The notes beneath the pieces are model-generated. The model had not been told where the DNA came from, did no database searches, and worked only from the letters and a program-made list of their open reading frames with translations. From assembly GCA_036558645.1 (NCBI GenBank), contig DATBFG010000105.1, positions 1 through 64,000 of the forward strand: a DNA stretch of 64,000 bases, in the 5' to 3' direction. The DNA comes from DATBFG01 sp036558645. GTDB taxonomy: Bacteria > Acidobacteriota > Terriglobia > Terriglobales > Acidobacteriaceae. Positions 16,489-26,220 of this stretch are shown piece after piece. Each line of letters opens with the position of its first letter. Within the stretch, counting starts at the first letter, position 1. Both the position numbers and the translations under genes were made by a program.

Positions 16489-16803
16489 GCGACCTCCACT
16501 GCGGATTCACGAAGGATACTCCGCCGACTTTGGACTAGCAAAAGCAACCTGATGAATCGCGCGGAGCGGCCTGAATCGCAACGGTTTGCTACTGGTTTCT
16601 ATTTGGTGGTCTAACGAGGGCTCCACTAGACCAGTGGCTCACTGACCAAGGCTGAAGATTCCCAGTCAATACAGTAAATTCTGTACTCCCCCTTAGACGA
16701 GACCGGAGTTACAAATGACTCCCGCGCCCTCTAAACTGTAGGTTATTTTTGTGGGTTCCCATGCGTTGGTATCCGCCCGGACAGAAGTGCCTGGGGAGGG
16801 TTG
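16489..16803. other. Intergenic region with 16-bp palindrome upstream of hybrid kinase
   Basis: This spacer separates the divergent amidohydrolase and kinase genes and contains no gene. TACAG (16670-16674) and CTGTA (16681-16685) form a perfect 5-bp inverted repeat with a 6-bp spacer. A weak TTACAA-17-TAAACT promoter-like pair lies further downstream, near 16710-16740. The kinase has a strong GGAGGG just before its ATG. Confidence 0.4.
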
Positions 16804-19800
16804 ATGCAGCCAATTCGGATTCTTGTCGTCGACGACCATGATGCCGTCAGACGCGGTATTCAATCCCTATTGGCCGACCAAGTAGAGTGGGCCATCTGTG
16901 GTGAGGCCGCAGATGGAATTGAAGCACTTGAAAAAGCCAAGCAATTGCGCCCGGACATCGTTCTGATGGACGTGTCCATGCCCCGCATGGATGGCGCAAC
17001 GGCTACGCAAGTCCTTCGTCGCGAACTTCCCGAAACTCAAGTCATCATAGTCAGCCAGAACGATCCGTCAGTCACCCAGCGTCAGGCGACGGAGGTCGGT
17101 GCGAGCGGATTCGTCTCAAAGGCCAGCCTGGCAAAGGACCTTATTAATGTTCTCCGCCAGGTGGTTGAGCAACAGAGAAGCTCCATGCCACCTAGGACAA
17201 CGAGGGAGACAAGTTGGCTCAGCGGAGGCGGAGAGCTGGGACAACTCATAAAAGAGCATGATTGGTCGCAAACTCCGCTTGGGGAAATTGGTTCCTGGTC
17301 TCCCTACCTCCGAATGGCTGTCAGATTCTTGCTGGCAAATCGATTTCCGCAGTTGCTTTGGTGGGGACCGCAATTCTGTTGCTTATACAACGACGCGTAT
17401 GTCCCCGTGCTAGGCAGCAAGCACCCATGGGCGCTTGGCCGTCCCACCCAGGAAGTGTGGCACGAAATTTGGGACGTTTTGAAGCCGCTTATCGAAACGC
17501 CGTATCACGGCGGGCCGGCAACATGGATGGAAGACATCCAACTGGAAATCAACCGACGGGGATTCGTCGAGGAAACTCACTTCACAATCGCCTATAGCCC
17601 TGTGCCGGATGAAAGTGTAGCGACCGGAATCGGCGGAGTGATGGCGACGGTTCATGAAATCAGCGAGAAGGTTGTCGCTGAGCGGCGCGTGATCGTGTTG
17701 CGTGATCTGGGTGCGCGGTCGGCCGAACCCGAGACGGCTGAGGAGGCGTGCTCAATCGCCGCAGACACGCTAGAGCGCCATGCAAAGGATGTTCCATTTG
17801 CGCTGCTTTATTTGATCGACGAGCAAAACAAGCAGGCAAAGTTTGCTGCAGGTACCGGCATCGATCCGGGAGATCAGGCATTTCCCCGAACGATTTCTCT
17901 CGACGCAAGCGGCGGCGAGCAAATCTGGTCCCTAGCGGTGGCGGGCAAAGCCGAAGAGCTTCACGTGATTGAAGACCTCACCGGGAGCTTCAAAAATCTT
18001 CCCCAGGGACCATGGTCATCGCCGCCGACGTCCGCCGCGATTGTTCCAATCCGTTCTAACGTGGCCCATCATCTAGCAGGCTTTGCGGTGCTGGGAATCA
18101 GTTCGCGCTTACAGTTCGACGAAAAGTACCGCAACTTCTTTGAGCTCGTCGCAACCCAAATCTCGATCACGATCGCGAACGCCCGAGCATATGCCGAGGA
18201 ACGGAAAAGAGCGGAGGCCCTGGCAGAAATCGATCGGGCAAAGACCGTCTTCTTCAGCAATGTGAGTCATGAGTTCCGCACGCCCCTCACGCTGATGCTG
18301 GGTCCACTGGAAGATATGCGTTTGCATTCCGATGAACTCTCGCCCGCGCAACGCGATCGAGTGGACGTCGCGCATCGCAACTCACTCCGGCTGCTGAGAT
18401 TGGTAAACACACTGCTCGATTTCTCGCGTCTGGAAGCGAGACGTATAGAGGCGACCTACGAACCCACGAACCTCGCACAATTCACCGCGGAACTTGCCAG
18501 CGTCTTTCGTTCGACCATCGAGCGGGCCGGACTGCGTCTCGTCCTGGATTGCGCCGACACGGAACCGGTCTATCTAGACCGTGAGATGTGGGAAAAAATT
18601 GTTTTCAACCTCCTTTCGAACGCCTTTAAGTTCACGTTTGATGGCGAAATCGAAGTATCTATAAGGAGGAGAGATGACTTCGCGGAATTGGCAGTCCGAG
18701 ATACGGGGACGGGCATTCCGCCGGATGAGTTACCCCACTTATTCGAGCGGTTCCACCGGGTAAGAGGTGCGACCGGCCGCACGTTCGAGGGCAGCGGGAT
18801 AGGGCTGGCATTGGTCCAGGAGTTAGCCCAGCTCCACGGCGGAAGCGTGAAAGTAGAGAGCGAAATGGGAAAGGGCAGCATCTTTCGCGTTTCCCTTCCC
18901 TTCGGCTCAGCACACCTTCCGAAGGATCGAATCGGCGCAAGGCGCAAGAGTTCCACAGCAGTTGCGGGCACCGCATATGTCGAAGAAGCGCAGCAATGGA
19001 TGCGAGGAGACAAAACTGCGCTGGCGTCCTACGACGTTCTCGCCGTGTCCGAAAAAGAATCTTTGCAAGAGAAGCGTCGCATTGTGCTTGCCGACGACAA
19101 CGCCGACATGCGCGAGTACGTGGCGCGGCTGCTTGCTCCCGAATACGAGGTTGATTCATTTGCCGATGGAGAGGCCGCCCTGGAGGCAATGCGCAAGGCT
19201 CCGCCGGAATTAGTTTTGACGGATGTCATGATGCCGCGGATGGACGGCTATCAACTGCTTCGCGCAGTGAGGGCCGATCACGATTTGAAAGATGTTCCTG
19301 TCATCCTGCTGTCCGCGCGGGCTGGAGAAGAGTCTCGCATCGAGGGACTCGATTTAGGCGCGGATGACTACCTGGTCAAGCCCTTTTCGGCGCGGGAACT
19401 GACAGCACGCGTGGGATCGCACATCGCGATGGCGCGAATGCGGCGTGAAGCGGCAGAGGTCGAACGGGCATTGCGCGTGCAGGCAGACGCGGAACGCAGC
19501 CGCGTACGCGAGAGTGAAGAACGGTTCCGCGCAATTGTCGAGACCACTCCGGAGTGCGTCAAGCTGGTTGCACAGGACGGGTCCCTGATTCACATGAACT
19601 CGGCCGGCCTGTCCATGATTGGAGTTCAATCACTCGAATCGGTGATAGGCAAAAGTGTATATGAAATGATTGTTCCTGAGGATCGGGACAAGTTTCATGC
19701 ATTGCATGAAAAGGTTTGCGCGGGCGAAAGGGGAACGCTGGCGTTCGACATTATAGGTGCACAGGGCGAGCGTCGGCACATGGAGACCCATGCCGTCCCT

Positions 19801-21468
19801 CTGCATAAGCCCGATGGCAGCACGGTGCAACTGTCCGTAACGCGAGATGTTACGGAACGAAGACGTGCTGAGGAGACGTTGCATCAGCATCATGCGCGCC
19901 TCGATCTCGTAGCTAAAGCCTCGCAGATAGGATTCTGGTTCTGCGATCTTCCTTTTGACAAGTTGGAGTGGGACAGCCGCGTGAAGGAGCATTTCTGGCT
20001 GTCTCCGGATGCAGAGGTGACAATCGATACGTTCTATGAACGATTGCATCCCGATGACCGGGAACGCGCTCGCGAGGCCATTGCTTATAGCAACCAGAAC
20101 GATGCGCCATACGATATCGAGTACCGAACAGTTTCGCCGGATGGGCGCGTGAAGTGGATCCGCGCCATTGGGCGAACCTTCTACGACGAAGCAAAACGTC
20201 CAAAACGATTCGATGGTCTTACCCTCGATGTTACGGAACAAAAAGGCGCAGAGGAGCGTGAACGTCAGATCACCGCTGAAGCTATGGCCGCGACGGCGAA
20301 ATTCCGCGCCGTGTTCGAACAGACCACGGTCTTCGCGGGCATCATGACGAAAGAAGGGGTGCTCGTTGATGCCAATCGCCTCAGCTTGGACGCATGTGGC
20401 TATCGTGCCGAAGAGACTCTGGGGCGTCCGTTCTGGGAGACAGGCTGGTGGAGCAGGTATCCGGAGTCACAGGAAAAAATCAAGGCTGCCACTCCGCGCG
20501 TGGCCGACGGTATCCCCTATCGAGAGGTTCTCGAGTACGGATGGGGCGATGGGACCACACGACTGGTCGATTTTGCACTGTATCCAATTGTGGACGATCA
20601 CGGTGAGGTTTTCTGTCTGCATCCGACGGGTGTCGACATTACCGATCATAAACGCGCTGAAGAAAATTACCGCTCACTCGCAGAACGCCTGGAAGCTGAA
20701 GTTCGCGCCCGCACGATTGAGTTGGAAAATCGTAACGCGGACGTTTTGCGGCAATCCGAGTTGCTGCGTGACTTCTCCCGCCGTTTATTGCAGACGCAAG
20801 ACGAAGAGCGGCGCCATATCGCTCGCGAGTTGCATGACAGCGCAGGTCAGACACTAACGGTACTAAGCATGAGCCTGATGCAACTTGTTCAAAAGGCCGC
20901 CGAACACGGTCCGGAACTTGCGGCGGAGGCGGAACAGATCGAGGAATTTGTACAGCAGTTGCAGCAAGAGATCCGAACCACGTCGTACTTGCTGCATCCC
21001 CCTCTGCTTGACGAAAGCGGCTTGTACTCGGCATTGAACTGGTACGTCCAGGGCCTGGTGGAACGGAGCACCCTCGATATCGAGCTCGATATTCCGGAAG
21101 GTTTCGGGAGGCTGCAGCGGGATATGGAGCTCGCGGTGTTTCGCCTGGTACAAGAATGCTTGACCAACATCCACCGCCATTCAGGCAGCAAGACTGCGAC
21201 GATTCGGATTGCGCGAGATGCCGAGGGTGTAACCGTCGCGGTGCATGATCGAGGCAGAGGCATGCCGGCAGAGAAATTGGCGGAGATTCAGGCTGGAGGT
21301 TCGGGCGTGGGCACCCGCGGCATGCGCGAGCGCGTGCGGCAATTCCGAGGCGAGATGAAAATCGACTCCAACAGCGCAGGTACTAGTATTAAGTTCATCT
21401 TGCCTATGCCTGAGTTAAGTCCGACATCGGGCATCAAAAATACTCAACCATTCCAAGCCGCTGTGTAG
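16804..21468 (+). CDS. Giant hybrid histidine kinase with two kinase cores
   Basis: A 1554-residue soluble signalling protein. Domains in order: NarL-like receiver (about 4-120, phospho-acceptor Asp56 in LMDVSMPRMDG), PAS-like region (about 145-300), GAF (about 300-460), HisKA (SHEFRTPL, His489) with HATPase (DTGTGIP, GSGIGLAL), second receiver (about 765-885, Asp807), three PAS domains (about 915-1300), then a second dimerisation core of the HisKA_3 type (ARELHDSAGQ, His1344) with its own HATPase (QECLTNIHRHSG, GVGTRGMRERV). No membrane segments are visible, so the stimulus is probably cytoplasmic or redox/ligand. TTG at 16801 precedes the ATG; GGAGGG supports 16804. No separate output regulator is adjacent. 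Confidence 0.92.
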   Translation: MQPIRILVVDDHDAVRRGIQSLLADQVEWAICGEAADGIEALEKAKQLRPDIVLMDVSMPRMDGATATQVLRRELPETQVIIVSQNDPSVTQRQATEVGASGFVSKASLAKDLINVLRQVVEQQRSSMPPRTTRETSWLSGGGELGQLIKEHDWSQTPLGEIGSWSPYLRMAVRFLLANRFPQLLWWGPQFCCLYNDAYVPVLGSKHPWALGRPTQEVWHEIWDVLKPLIETPYHGGPATWMEDIQLEINRRGFVEETHFTIAYSPVPDESVATGIGGVMATVHEISEKVVAERRVIVLRDLGARSAEPETAEEACSIAADTLERHAKDVPFALLYLIDEQNKQAKFAAGTGIDPGDQAFPRTISLDASGGEQIWSLAVAGKAEELHVIEDLTGSFKNLPQGPWSSPPTSAAIVPIRSNVAHHLAGFAVLGISSRLQFDEKYRNFFELVATQISITIANARAYAEERKRAEALAEIDRAKTVFFSNVSHEFRTPLTLMLGPLEDMRLHSDELSPAQRDRVDVAHRNSLRLLRLVNTLLDFSRLEARRIEATYEPTNLAQFTAELASVFRSTIERAGLRLVLDCADTEPVYLDREMWEKIVFNLLSNAFKFTFDGEIEVSIRRRDDFAELAVRDTGTGIPPDELPHLFERFHRVRGATGRTFEGSGIGLALVQELAQLHGGSVKVESEMGKGSIFRVSLPFGSAHLPKDRIGARRKSSTAVAGTAYVEEAQQWMRGDKTALASYDVLAVSEKESLQEKRRIVLADDNADMREYVARLLAPEYEVDSFADGEAALEAMRKAPPELVLTDVMMPRMDGYQLLRAVRADHDLKDVPVILLSARAGEESRIEGLDLGADDYLVKPFSARELTARVGSHIAMARMRREAAEVERALRVQADAERSRVRESEERFRAIVETTPECVKLVAQDGSLIHMNSAGLSMIGVQSLESVIGKSVYEMIVPEDRDKFHALHEKVCAGERGTLAFDIIGAQGERRHMETHAVPLHKPDGSTVQLSVTRDVTERRRAEETLHQHHARLDLVAKASQIGFWFCDLPFDKLEWDSRVKEHFWLSPDAEVTIDTFYERLHPDDRERAREAIAYSNQNDAPYDIEYRTVSPDGRVKWIRAIGRTFYDEAKRPKRFDGLTLDVTEQKGAEERERQITAEAMAATAKFRAVFEQTTVFAGIMTKEGVLVDANRLSLDACGYRAEETLGRPFWETGWWSRYPESQEKIKAATPRVADGIPYREVLEYGWGDGTTRLVDFALYPIVDDHGEVFCLHPTGVDITDHKRAEENYRSLAERLEAEVRARTIELENRNADVLRQSELLRDFSRRLLQTQDEERRHIARELHDSAGQTLTVLSMSLMQLVQKAAEHGPELAAEAEQIEEFVQQLQQEIRTTSYLLHPPLLDESGLYSALNWYVQGLVERSTLDIELDIPEGFGRLQRDMELAVFRLVQECLTNIHRHSGSKTATIRIARDAEGVTVAVHDRGRGMPAEKLAEIQAGGSGVGTRGMRERVRQFRGEMKIDSNSAGTSIKFILPMPELSPTSGIKNTQPFQAAV

Positions 21469-21469
21469 G

Positions 21470-21853
21470 CTAGCGTGAACAACTACCCGGGCTCACAGCC
21501 ACCAAGGTACAGCGTCGCTGAAAAGCCTTGTCTTTCTTCATGACGATGTTATCGCGCGATAGCACCATGCCAACTGTGACCAGTATCAGGGGCCAGCACT
21601 GAATGCTGACCTGTCGGAAGAACTCCTGCACTGCACTGTGATGGTTGCGAGCGTGCAATTCGATAATTTGGGAAGCAGCAAGAATGGCCGCCGGGAGTAT
21701 CCCGAGCGCTTCGGAGCTGTTTGCACCGAGCACGTGATTTACGGAGCCTACCATGCCGGCCAGGTTCTGATAGAGAACAAACATCCCAAGTCCCACCAGG
21801 GCCGCACCGGCAAGCGACTTCGAACTCTCCAACAATACCGTTTGTTTCGCCAT
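21470..21853 (-). CDS. Small membrane protein
   Basis: A 127-residue protein with two predicted membrane helices (about residues 14-36, AGAALVGLGMFVLYQNLAGMV, and about 84-99, CWPLILVTVGMVLS). A soluble loop between them contains LGANSSEALGILPAAILAASQIIELHARNHH. GGAGG precedes the ATG well. The family is not recognised. The tail is basic and Cys-containing. It converges with the hybrid kinase, leaving one base between the two stops, and shares a divergent upstream region containing two TGTC/GACA palindromes with the HHH gene. Confidence 0.65.
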   Translation of the reverse strand: MAKQTVLLESSKSLAGAALVGLGMFVLYQNLAGMVGSVNHVLGANSSEALGILPAAILAASQIIELHARNHHSAVQEFFRQVSIQCWPLILVTVGMVLSRDNIVMKKDKAFQRRCTLVAVSPGSCSR

Positions 21854-22000
21854 ACTTGCCTCCGCCTATCTTCTTGCTTTCATAGGTATGTCGAACGAAG
21901 AGGGTATGTATCGACATGCAGAAAAGTTTTTTTGTGGCACAGCTTGTCGATGGCAGTACATGCTCGATCCGACAGGATTGAGCCACGCTGATGCGCAGCC

Positions 22001-22070
22001 TGTCATTTTTTGACAATTTGAAGGCTCATTCGGCTTGGGTCGCACAGATTGGCGCTGTCGCTTCTGACAG
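22001..22070. promoter_or_regulatory. Pair of TGTC/GACA inverted repeats
   Basis: TGTCA-5-TGACA (22001-22015, perfect) and CTGTC-6-GACAG (22055-22070, perfect) have centres about 54 bp apart, close to five helical turns. Another TGTCA half-site follows at about 22083. They lie between the divergent small membrane gene and the HHH gene and look like a paired operator for one dimeric regulator. The regulator is unknown. Confidence 0.4.
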
Positions 22071-22137
22071 TGACGCCGAATGATGTCAAAATATAAGTAC
22101 TTCGGCGAAGCTGAACTCTTCCGTGAGGAGATTGTTC

Positions 22138-22458
22138 ATGAAAGGTAAATGGATCGCCCCCGTCCTGGCTGCCGTCTTCGTCGTACTCCTGATCAACGCA
22201 AACACTGCAGCCCAAACTACCTCCACCAAAGCGAGCAGTAACAATTCTGCGGTTGCTGCTTCTGTCACCAACCTGTTGGACATTAATACTGCGACCAAAG
22301 AGCAGCTTGAGATGCTTCCGGGTATTGGGACCGCATACTCACAAAAAATTATCGACGGCCGTCCGTACGACAAAAAGAGCGATCTGGTCCACAAGAAAAT
22401 CATTCCACAAGCCACCTACAGCAAGATCAAAGACATGATCATCGCAAAGCAGAAGTGA
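22138..22458 (+). CDS. Exported helix-hairpin-helix (ComEA-like) protein
   Basis: A 106-residue protein with a signal peptide (APVLAAVFVVLLINANTAAQ), a short Ser/Thr-rich spacer, then a helix-hairpin-helix pair: LLDINTATKEQLEMLPGIGTAYSQKII and a second hairpin up to the C-terminus. This resembles the DNA-binding C-terminal part of ComEA, a periplasmic receptor in DNA uptake, but such short HHH proteins have not been shown to act in competence in acidobacteria. ATG 22138 is chosen over GTG 22123 for its GAGGAG site and intact signal peptide. Confidence 0.85.
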   Translation: MKGKWIAPVLAAVFVVLLINANTAAQTTSTKASSNNSAVAASVTNLLDINTATKEQLEMLPGIGTAYSQKIIDGRPYDKKSDLVHKKIIPQATYSKIKDMIIAKQK

Positions 22459-22534
22459 TTTTTCGCGGGCGAGTTTTTTCGCCGCGTTGAGACGAATCCA
22501 AGAAAGCAGACCTTTAACACACGCTGGAGGAATT

Positions 22535-22945
22535 ATGAGTTTCGCAGATGACATCACCAACAAGGGATTGAGCAGTCTGGGAGGCGGGAGTCCGATGGTC
22601 ACTGCTGTGATGGAGATGCTGCAGAACCATCCCGGTGGGCTTTCGGGCATTCTGCAACTTTTCCAGGAGAAGGGTCTGGGAAACCTCATGAGTTCGTGGA
22701 TAAGTACAGGCCAGAACTTGCCCATCTCAGGTGACCAGATCCGAAATGTGCTGGCGAACGATCAACTGCAGGCGTTTGCATCAAAGTTAGGCATTTCTCC
22801 TGAAGTTGCGAGTGGCAAATTGGCGGAGTTCCTCCCCGACGTCGTAAATCAACTCACCCCGAACGGGAAAATAGAACAGGCCGGACTCCTGGAAAAGGGC
22901 GTGGACATGCTAAAGGCTCTGGGGCGAACGGGAACAACCGGTTAG
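22535..22945 (+). CDS. YidB family protein
   Basis: A 136-residue YidB/DUF937-like protein. Typical features are the N-terminal amphipathic segment, LQNHPGGLSGILQLFQEKGLGN, the conserved SWISTGQNLPISGDQI motif, and the C-terminal AEFLPDVVNQLTPNG. The family is widespread and of unclear function. GGAGG lies six nt before ATG 22535. The longer frame from 22487 has no ribosome-binding site. It follows the HHH gene by 76 nt and may be co-transcribed. Confidence 0.88.
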   Translation: MSFADDITNKGLSSLGGGSPMVTAVMEMLQNHPGGLSGILQLFQEKGLGNLMSSWISTGQNLPISGDQIRNVLANDQLQAFASKLGISPEVASGKLAEFLPDVVNQLTPNGKIEQAGLLEKGVDMLKALGRTGTTG

Positions 22946-22975
22946 TCTGAGATTTGTGTGGTGGGAATCAAGCTT

Positions 22976-23674
22976 TTATCGCCACAGAATGACGGTGAAG
23001 TGCGCCGAGTTGCGACCGGTATTGGTGAGACGATGACTGAGGCCGGCATTCAGGTATTCCACTTCTCCGCTCGCATGAGAGCGAACCGTCGACCCTTTGC
23101 TCTCAATTTCGTCAGTAAGTTCGTAGTCTGACACCGCCACAAGCATGTGGTCCGTCGGATGGCTGTGTTTGGTTGTGATGGCACCCGGCGCCATCGTGAC
23201 GTCTTCCACGCAAACCTTGGCGGTGCAGAAAAGATTCTTCTCATCCACGCAGACCGTTGTGCTTCCAGGGTTGCAGTAGTGCGAAGAGGTAGCCAACAGT
23301 TCCACCTTGCCCTGCGGATCAGCGAAGTCAACCGTTACGACTCGTAGAGGCTTCGCTCCCAGGTTTTTGATGGCGTGAGCATAGCCGGCGGCGCGAAAGC
23401 GTACCTCTCCGATCCCCAACTTCTCCGTTTCAGCCCTGTGGCCGAAAACTGTATTTTGAAATTCGCCGCCATTGATGAACACACTTAGCACATCATGATC
23501 GTGCTGGTGCATGGGAGTAGATTCGTTTGGCGCTAACTCCACAGTGCTGGCCGTTACACGATGATTCCGCAGGATTTCCTTGCGCTGGGGGACGTCGCTG
23601 TTTGGGATCGGCGCTGATGCCTGCCCCATGCATAACGCGCCGAAAAATAAGAGCACGGCGGCGGGTCGTCGCAT
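22976..23674 (-). CDS. Secreted two-cupin protein
   Basis: A 232-residue exported protein with a signal peptide (AAVLLFFGALCMGQASA) and two cupin-like halves. The first has PMHQHDHDVLSVFINGG with a possible metal-binding HxH, and RAAGYAHAIKNLG. The second has ITTKHSHPTDHMLVAVSDYEL and AGLSHRLTNTG. A four-Cys insert (HYCNPGSTTVCVDEKNLFCTAKVC) between them suggests a disulfide-linked loop in the periplasm. The reaction is unknown. ATG at 23674 is used; the frame opens upstream with TTG at 23683. Confidence 0.82.
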   Translation of the reverse strand: MRRPAAVLLFFGALCMGQASAPIPNSDVPQRKEILRNHRVTASTVELAPNESTPMHQHDHDVLSVFINGGEFQNTVFGHRAETEKLGIGEVRFRAAGYAHAIKNLGAKPLRVVTVDFADPQGKVELLATSSHYCNPGSTTVCVDEKNLFCTAKVCVEDVTMAPGAITTKHSHPTDHMLVAVSDYELTDEIESKGSTVRSHASGEVEYLNAGLSHRLTNTGRNSAHFTVILWR

Positions 23675-23901
23675 AGGCGGCAATTCTAACCGAATTGACG
23701 ATGTTCCACGGAGAAATCAGGTAGTTGCCGACGCTCCGGCCTGATCGAGATTGGTGTGAAAAACGGGTACTCGTCCAGCCGAACTCTTATGTCACTGCCT
23801 GGATTGACCGTCTGTTGTAGAATCCGACCGCCCCCATTCCCGCTTCTGCTGGCGGCACTGACGTTCAAATCGACCGTTCCAGGAGGTCGACTCTGATCAG
23901 A

Positions 23902-25329
23902 ATGACACCGCTCAGCGGCGTCCACTCGGGCCGAATAGCGCGATCATGGACGCTGACAGTTCTCCTTGCTGGGGTCGCCGTACAAGCTTGTTTAGCTGGT
24001 AATCCTCCCTGTCCAACCTCCACCTACAAGTACTTGAGATATGACGAGGACTACACCTTCCTAAGGAACGATCAGTGCCGTCGCGATCCCTGGGATCGCC
24101 TGAAATTCATCCCTCTCAGGCCACACGACACGTGGTACTTGTCACTGGGTGGAGAAGTCCGGGAAAACATGGAGTATTTCGAAAATCCCAGTTGGGGATC
24201 AGAGCCGCAGGGATCCCCGTATTTGCTGCAGCGATACATGTTTCATGCGGATTTTCATCCGGGAGAGCATCTGCGATTTTTTGTTCAATTAAAGAGTGGG
24301 CTGGAAAATGGCCGGGAGGGAGGCCCCCGAATCATCGATGAAGACAAACTGGATCTGCACCAGGCATCAGTCGAGTTGCTCTTCGGCGAACATGATGGCG
24401 TGAAGACCAGCCTGAGAATTGGCCGGCAGGAATTGGCTTTGGGTTCGAGAAGATTTGTCTCCGCGCGCGAAGGCCCAAACGTTCGTCAATCATTCGATGG
24501 AATCCGATTCAACTTGTCTACCAAAGGGTGGGCTTCCAGTATTTTTCTCTCGCGTCCTGTCCAGACCAAGACCGAGTATTTCGATGACGTCCCCGCTCCG
24601 GGGCAGACGTTATGGGGCATTTACACCTCTCACCCACTCAAGTCGGTAGCCGGCCTCAACCTGGACTTGTATTACCTGGGCCTGGATCGCACGAAAGCTC
24701 GATTTCAGCAAGGCTCAGGGGAAGAGGTGCGTCATTCGTTGGGAGGCAGGCTCTGGGGACAGCAACAAGGCTGGGACTTCGACTTCGAGCCAATCTTCCA
24801 GTGGGGCAGTTTTGCCAATGGAGATATCCGGGCCTGGTCGGTTGAAAGCGAAACTGGGTACACGTTTCCGGTGCGAACCACTCCGCGAATAGGAATCAGG
24901 GCGGATGCAGCAAGCGGAGATAGTGATCCAAAAAGCAACGGCTTAGGAACATTTAATCCTTTGTTCCCACGGGGTTTGTATCACCAACTGGTGAACCTGA
25001 ATGGACACGTTAATTTTGTTGGCATCGATCCTATGATCGTCAGTCACATCAGGAAAGACTTTTCACTGACCTTCGACTGCGCATTCTTTTGGCGCGAAAG
25101 TACAGATGATGGGGTCTACGGGGTCGCGGGAAACTTATTGCGCCCGGGGAGTCCCGCTGATGGGCGTTATGTAGCAACCCAACCTTCACTGGTTGCCGAG
25201 TGGCACCCTGACCGACACATAACCGTGATCGGGATCTATACCCATTCATTTCCCGGCGATTTTATTGTCCACTCAGGGCCACATGGCGACGTGAACTATG
25301 TCTCTCTTTGGATCAGCTATAAGTTCTGA
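23902..25329 (+). CDS. Alginate-export-type outer-membrane porin
   Basis: A 475-residue beta-barrel protein of the alginate export (AlgE-like) family. It has a signal peptide (LTVLLAGVAVQACLAG), then the family-typical RYDEDYTFLRND, WDRLKFIPL, TWYLSLGGEVRENMEYF, and ISYKF at the C-terminus with the terminal Phe expected of outer-membrane barrels. In acidobacteria such porins are found without the alginate biosynthesis genes, and none is present here, so the cargo is unknown. AGGAGG lies about 14 nt before the ATG, rather distant. Confidence 0.88.
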   Translation: MTPLSGVHSGRIARSWTLTVLLAGVAVQACLAGNPPCPTSTYKYLRYDEDYTFLRNDQCRRDPWDRLKFIPLRPHDTWYLSLGGEVRENMEYFENPSWGSEPQGSPYLLQRYMFHADFHPGEHLRFFVQLKSGLENGREGGPRIIDEDKLDLHQASVELLFGEHDGVKTSLRIGRQELALGSRRFVSAREGPNVRQSFDGIRFNLSTKGWASSIFLSRPVQTKTEYFDDVPAPGQTLWGIYTSHPLKSVAGLNLDLYYLGLDRTKARFQQGSGEEVRHSLGGRLWGQQQGWDFDFEPIFQWGSFANGDIRAWSVESETGYTFPVRTTPRIGIRADAASGDSDPKSNGLGTFNPLFPRGLYHQLVNLNGHVNFVGIDPMIVSHIRKDFSLTFDCAFFWRESTDDGVYGVAGNLLRPGSPADGRYVATQPSLVAEWHPDRHITVIGIYTHSFPGDFIVHSGPHGDVNYVSLWISYKF

Positions 25330-25638
25330 TTTTGCAAGGGATGTCAACTTGGAATGGCACAGTTAATGCCACTACGAAGTAAGATTCTCGGTCTAAAAAC
25401 CCATGATCTCGGTGGTATCTCTTTGAATTTGACCTGGTAGGAGCTTAGTTGTCGCTAGAAGTAATAAAGGCCCAGAACGAACTGGTATGCTCCGGCATCC
25501 CACCATGCGTCCAGGACATGCCTTGGCCTCCTAACTGGAGGATGGTTCGGACTGGGCCATCTCCCCAAAACTGCAGATTTTCCCGTGGACTGGTAGTACA
25601 ATTCGCGGTACGCGGGGAGTGGCGCTTGGGGGGCAGTC
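25330..25638. other. Intergenic region with a sigma-54-like motif
   Basis: No gene is convincing here. TGGCAC (25355-25360), followed by TGCC at 25367-25370, has the GG/GC spacing of a -24/-12 sigma-54 promoter, pointing at the ECF sigma gene 269 nt downstream. Two of the conserved positions do not match, and the leader would be long, so this is only a candidate. Confidence 0.3.
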
Positions 25639-26220
25639 ATGGACGGCGTGCGAGGGGAGATCACGCTCCTGTTGCACCGAATGGGCAAAGGCGATTCCGA
25701 TGCCGAAGAGCGTCTCTTCGCCCTGGTCTACTGTGAACTCCGCCGCCTGGCTCGCAATTACATGCGCCATGAGCGCAATGAACATACACTCCAGCCAACT
25801 GCGCTGGTTCATGAAGCTTTCCTGAAGCTTATCGGTACGCCCCCCATTAACTGGCAGAATAGGAGTCACTTTTTCGCCGTGAGCGCTCAAGTGATGCGGA
25901 GGATTCTGGTGGATCAGGCGCGCCGCCGTCTTCGCAAGAAGCGTGGGGGTAAGAATCGGCCTATTTCACCCGAAGAAGTCATTCTTTGTAACTATGATGA
26001 TCCCGAGCTCGTAATGAGTGTGCATGAGTGCCTATTACGGTTAGCCGAGATTGACGAGAGGCAAAGTCGCATCGTCGAACTTCGCTTCTTCGGTGGATTA
26101 TCGATCGAAGCCACTGCCGAGGTATTAGGTATTTCTCCGAAAACAGTGCAACGCGACTGGAATTATGCGCGCGCCTGGTTGTATGGGCAGCTTAAGGACG
26201 GTCACGTGTATGCAGCATAA
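25639..26220 (+). CDS. ECF-like sigma factor
   Basis: A 193-residue sigma factor of the ECF-like acidobacterial/planctomycete type, in which the gene is often next to a Ser/Thr kinase. Region 2 is seen in RRLARNYMRHERNEHTLQPTALVHEAFLKL, followed by NRSHFFAVSAQVMRRILVDQARR. Region 4 has ELRFFGGLSIEATAEVLGISPKTVQRDW. A GGGGGG ribosome-binding site precedes the ATG. Its last codons overlap the kinase start by 11 nt. No anti-sigma factor is present; the kinase is the likely controller (inference). Confidence 0.93.
   Translation: MDGVRGEITLLLHRMGKGDSDAEERLFALVYCELRRLARNYMRHERNEHTLQPTALVHEAFLKLIGTPPINWQNRSHFFAVSAQVMRRILVDQARRRLRKKRGGKNRPISPEEVILCNYDDPELVMSVHECLLRLAEIDERQSRIVELRFFGGLSIEATAEVLGISPKTVQRDWNYARAWLYGQLKDGHVYAA

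Noticed and set aside
25455..25688. Minus-strand frame ending with an outer-membrane-like terminal Phe (LYYF)
   Set aside because: The ending could be chance. It overlaps the ECF sigma gene start on the other strand and has no signal peptide or start site.
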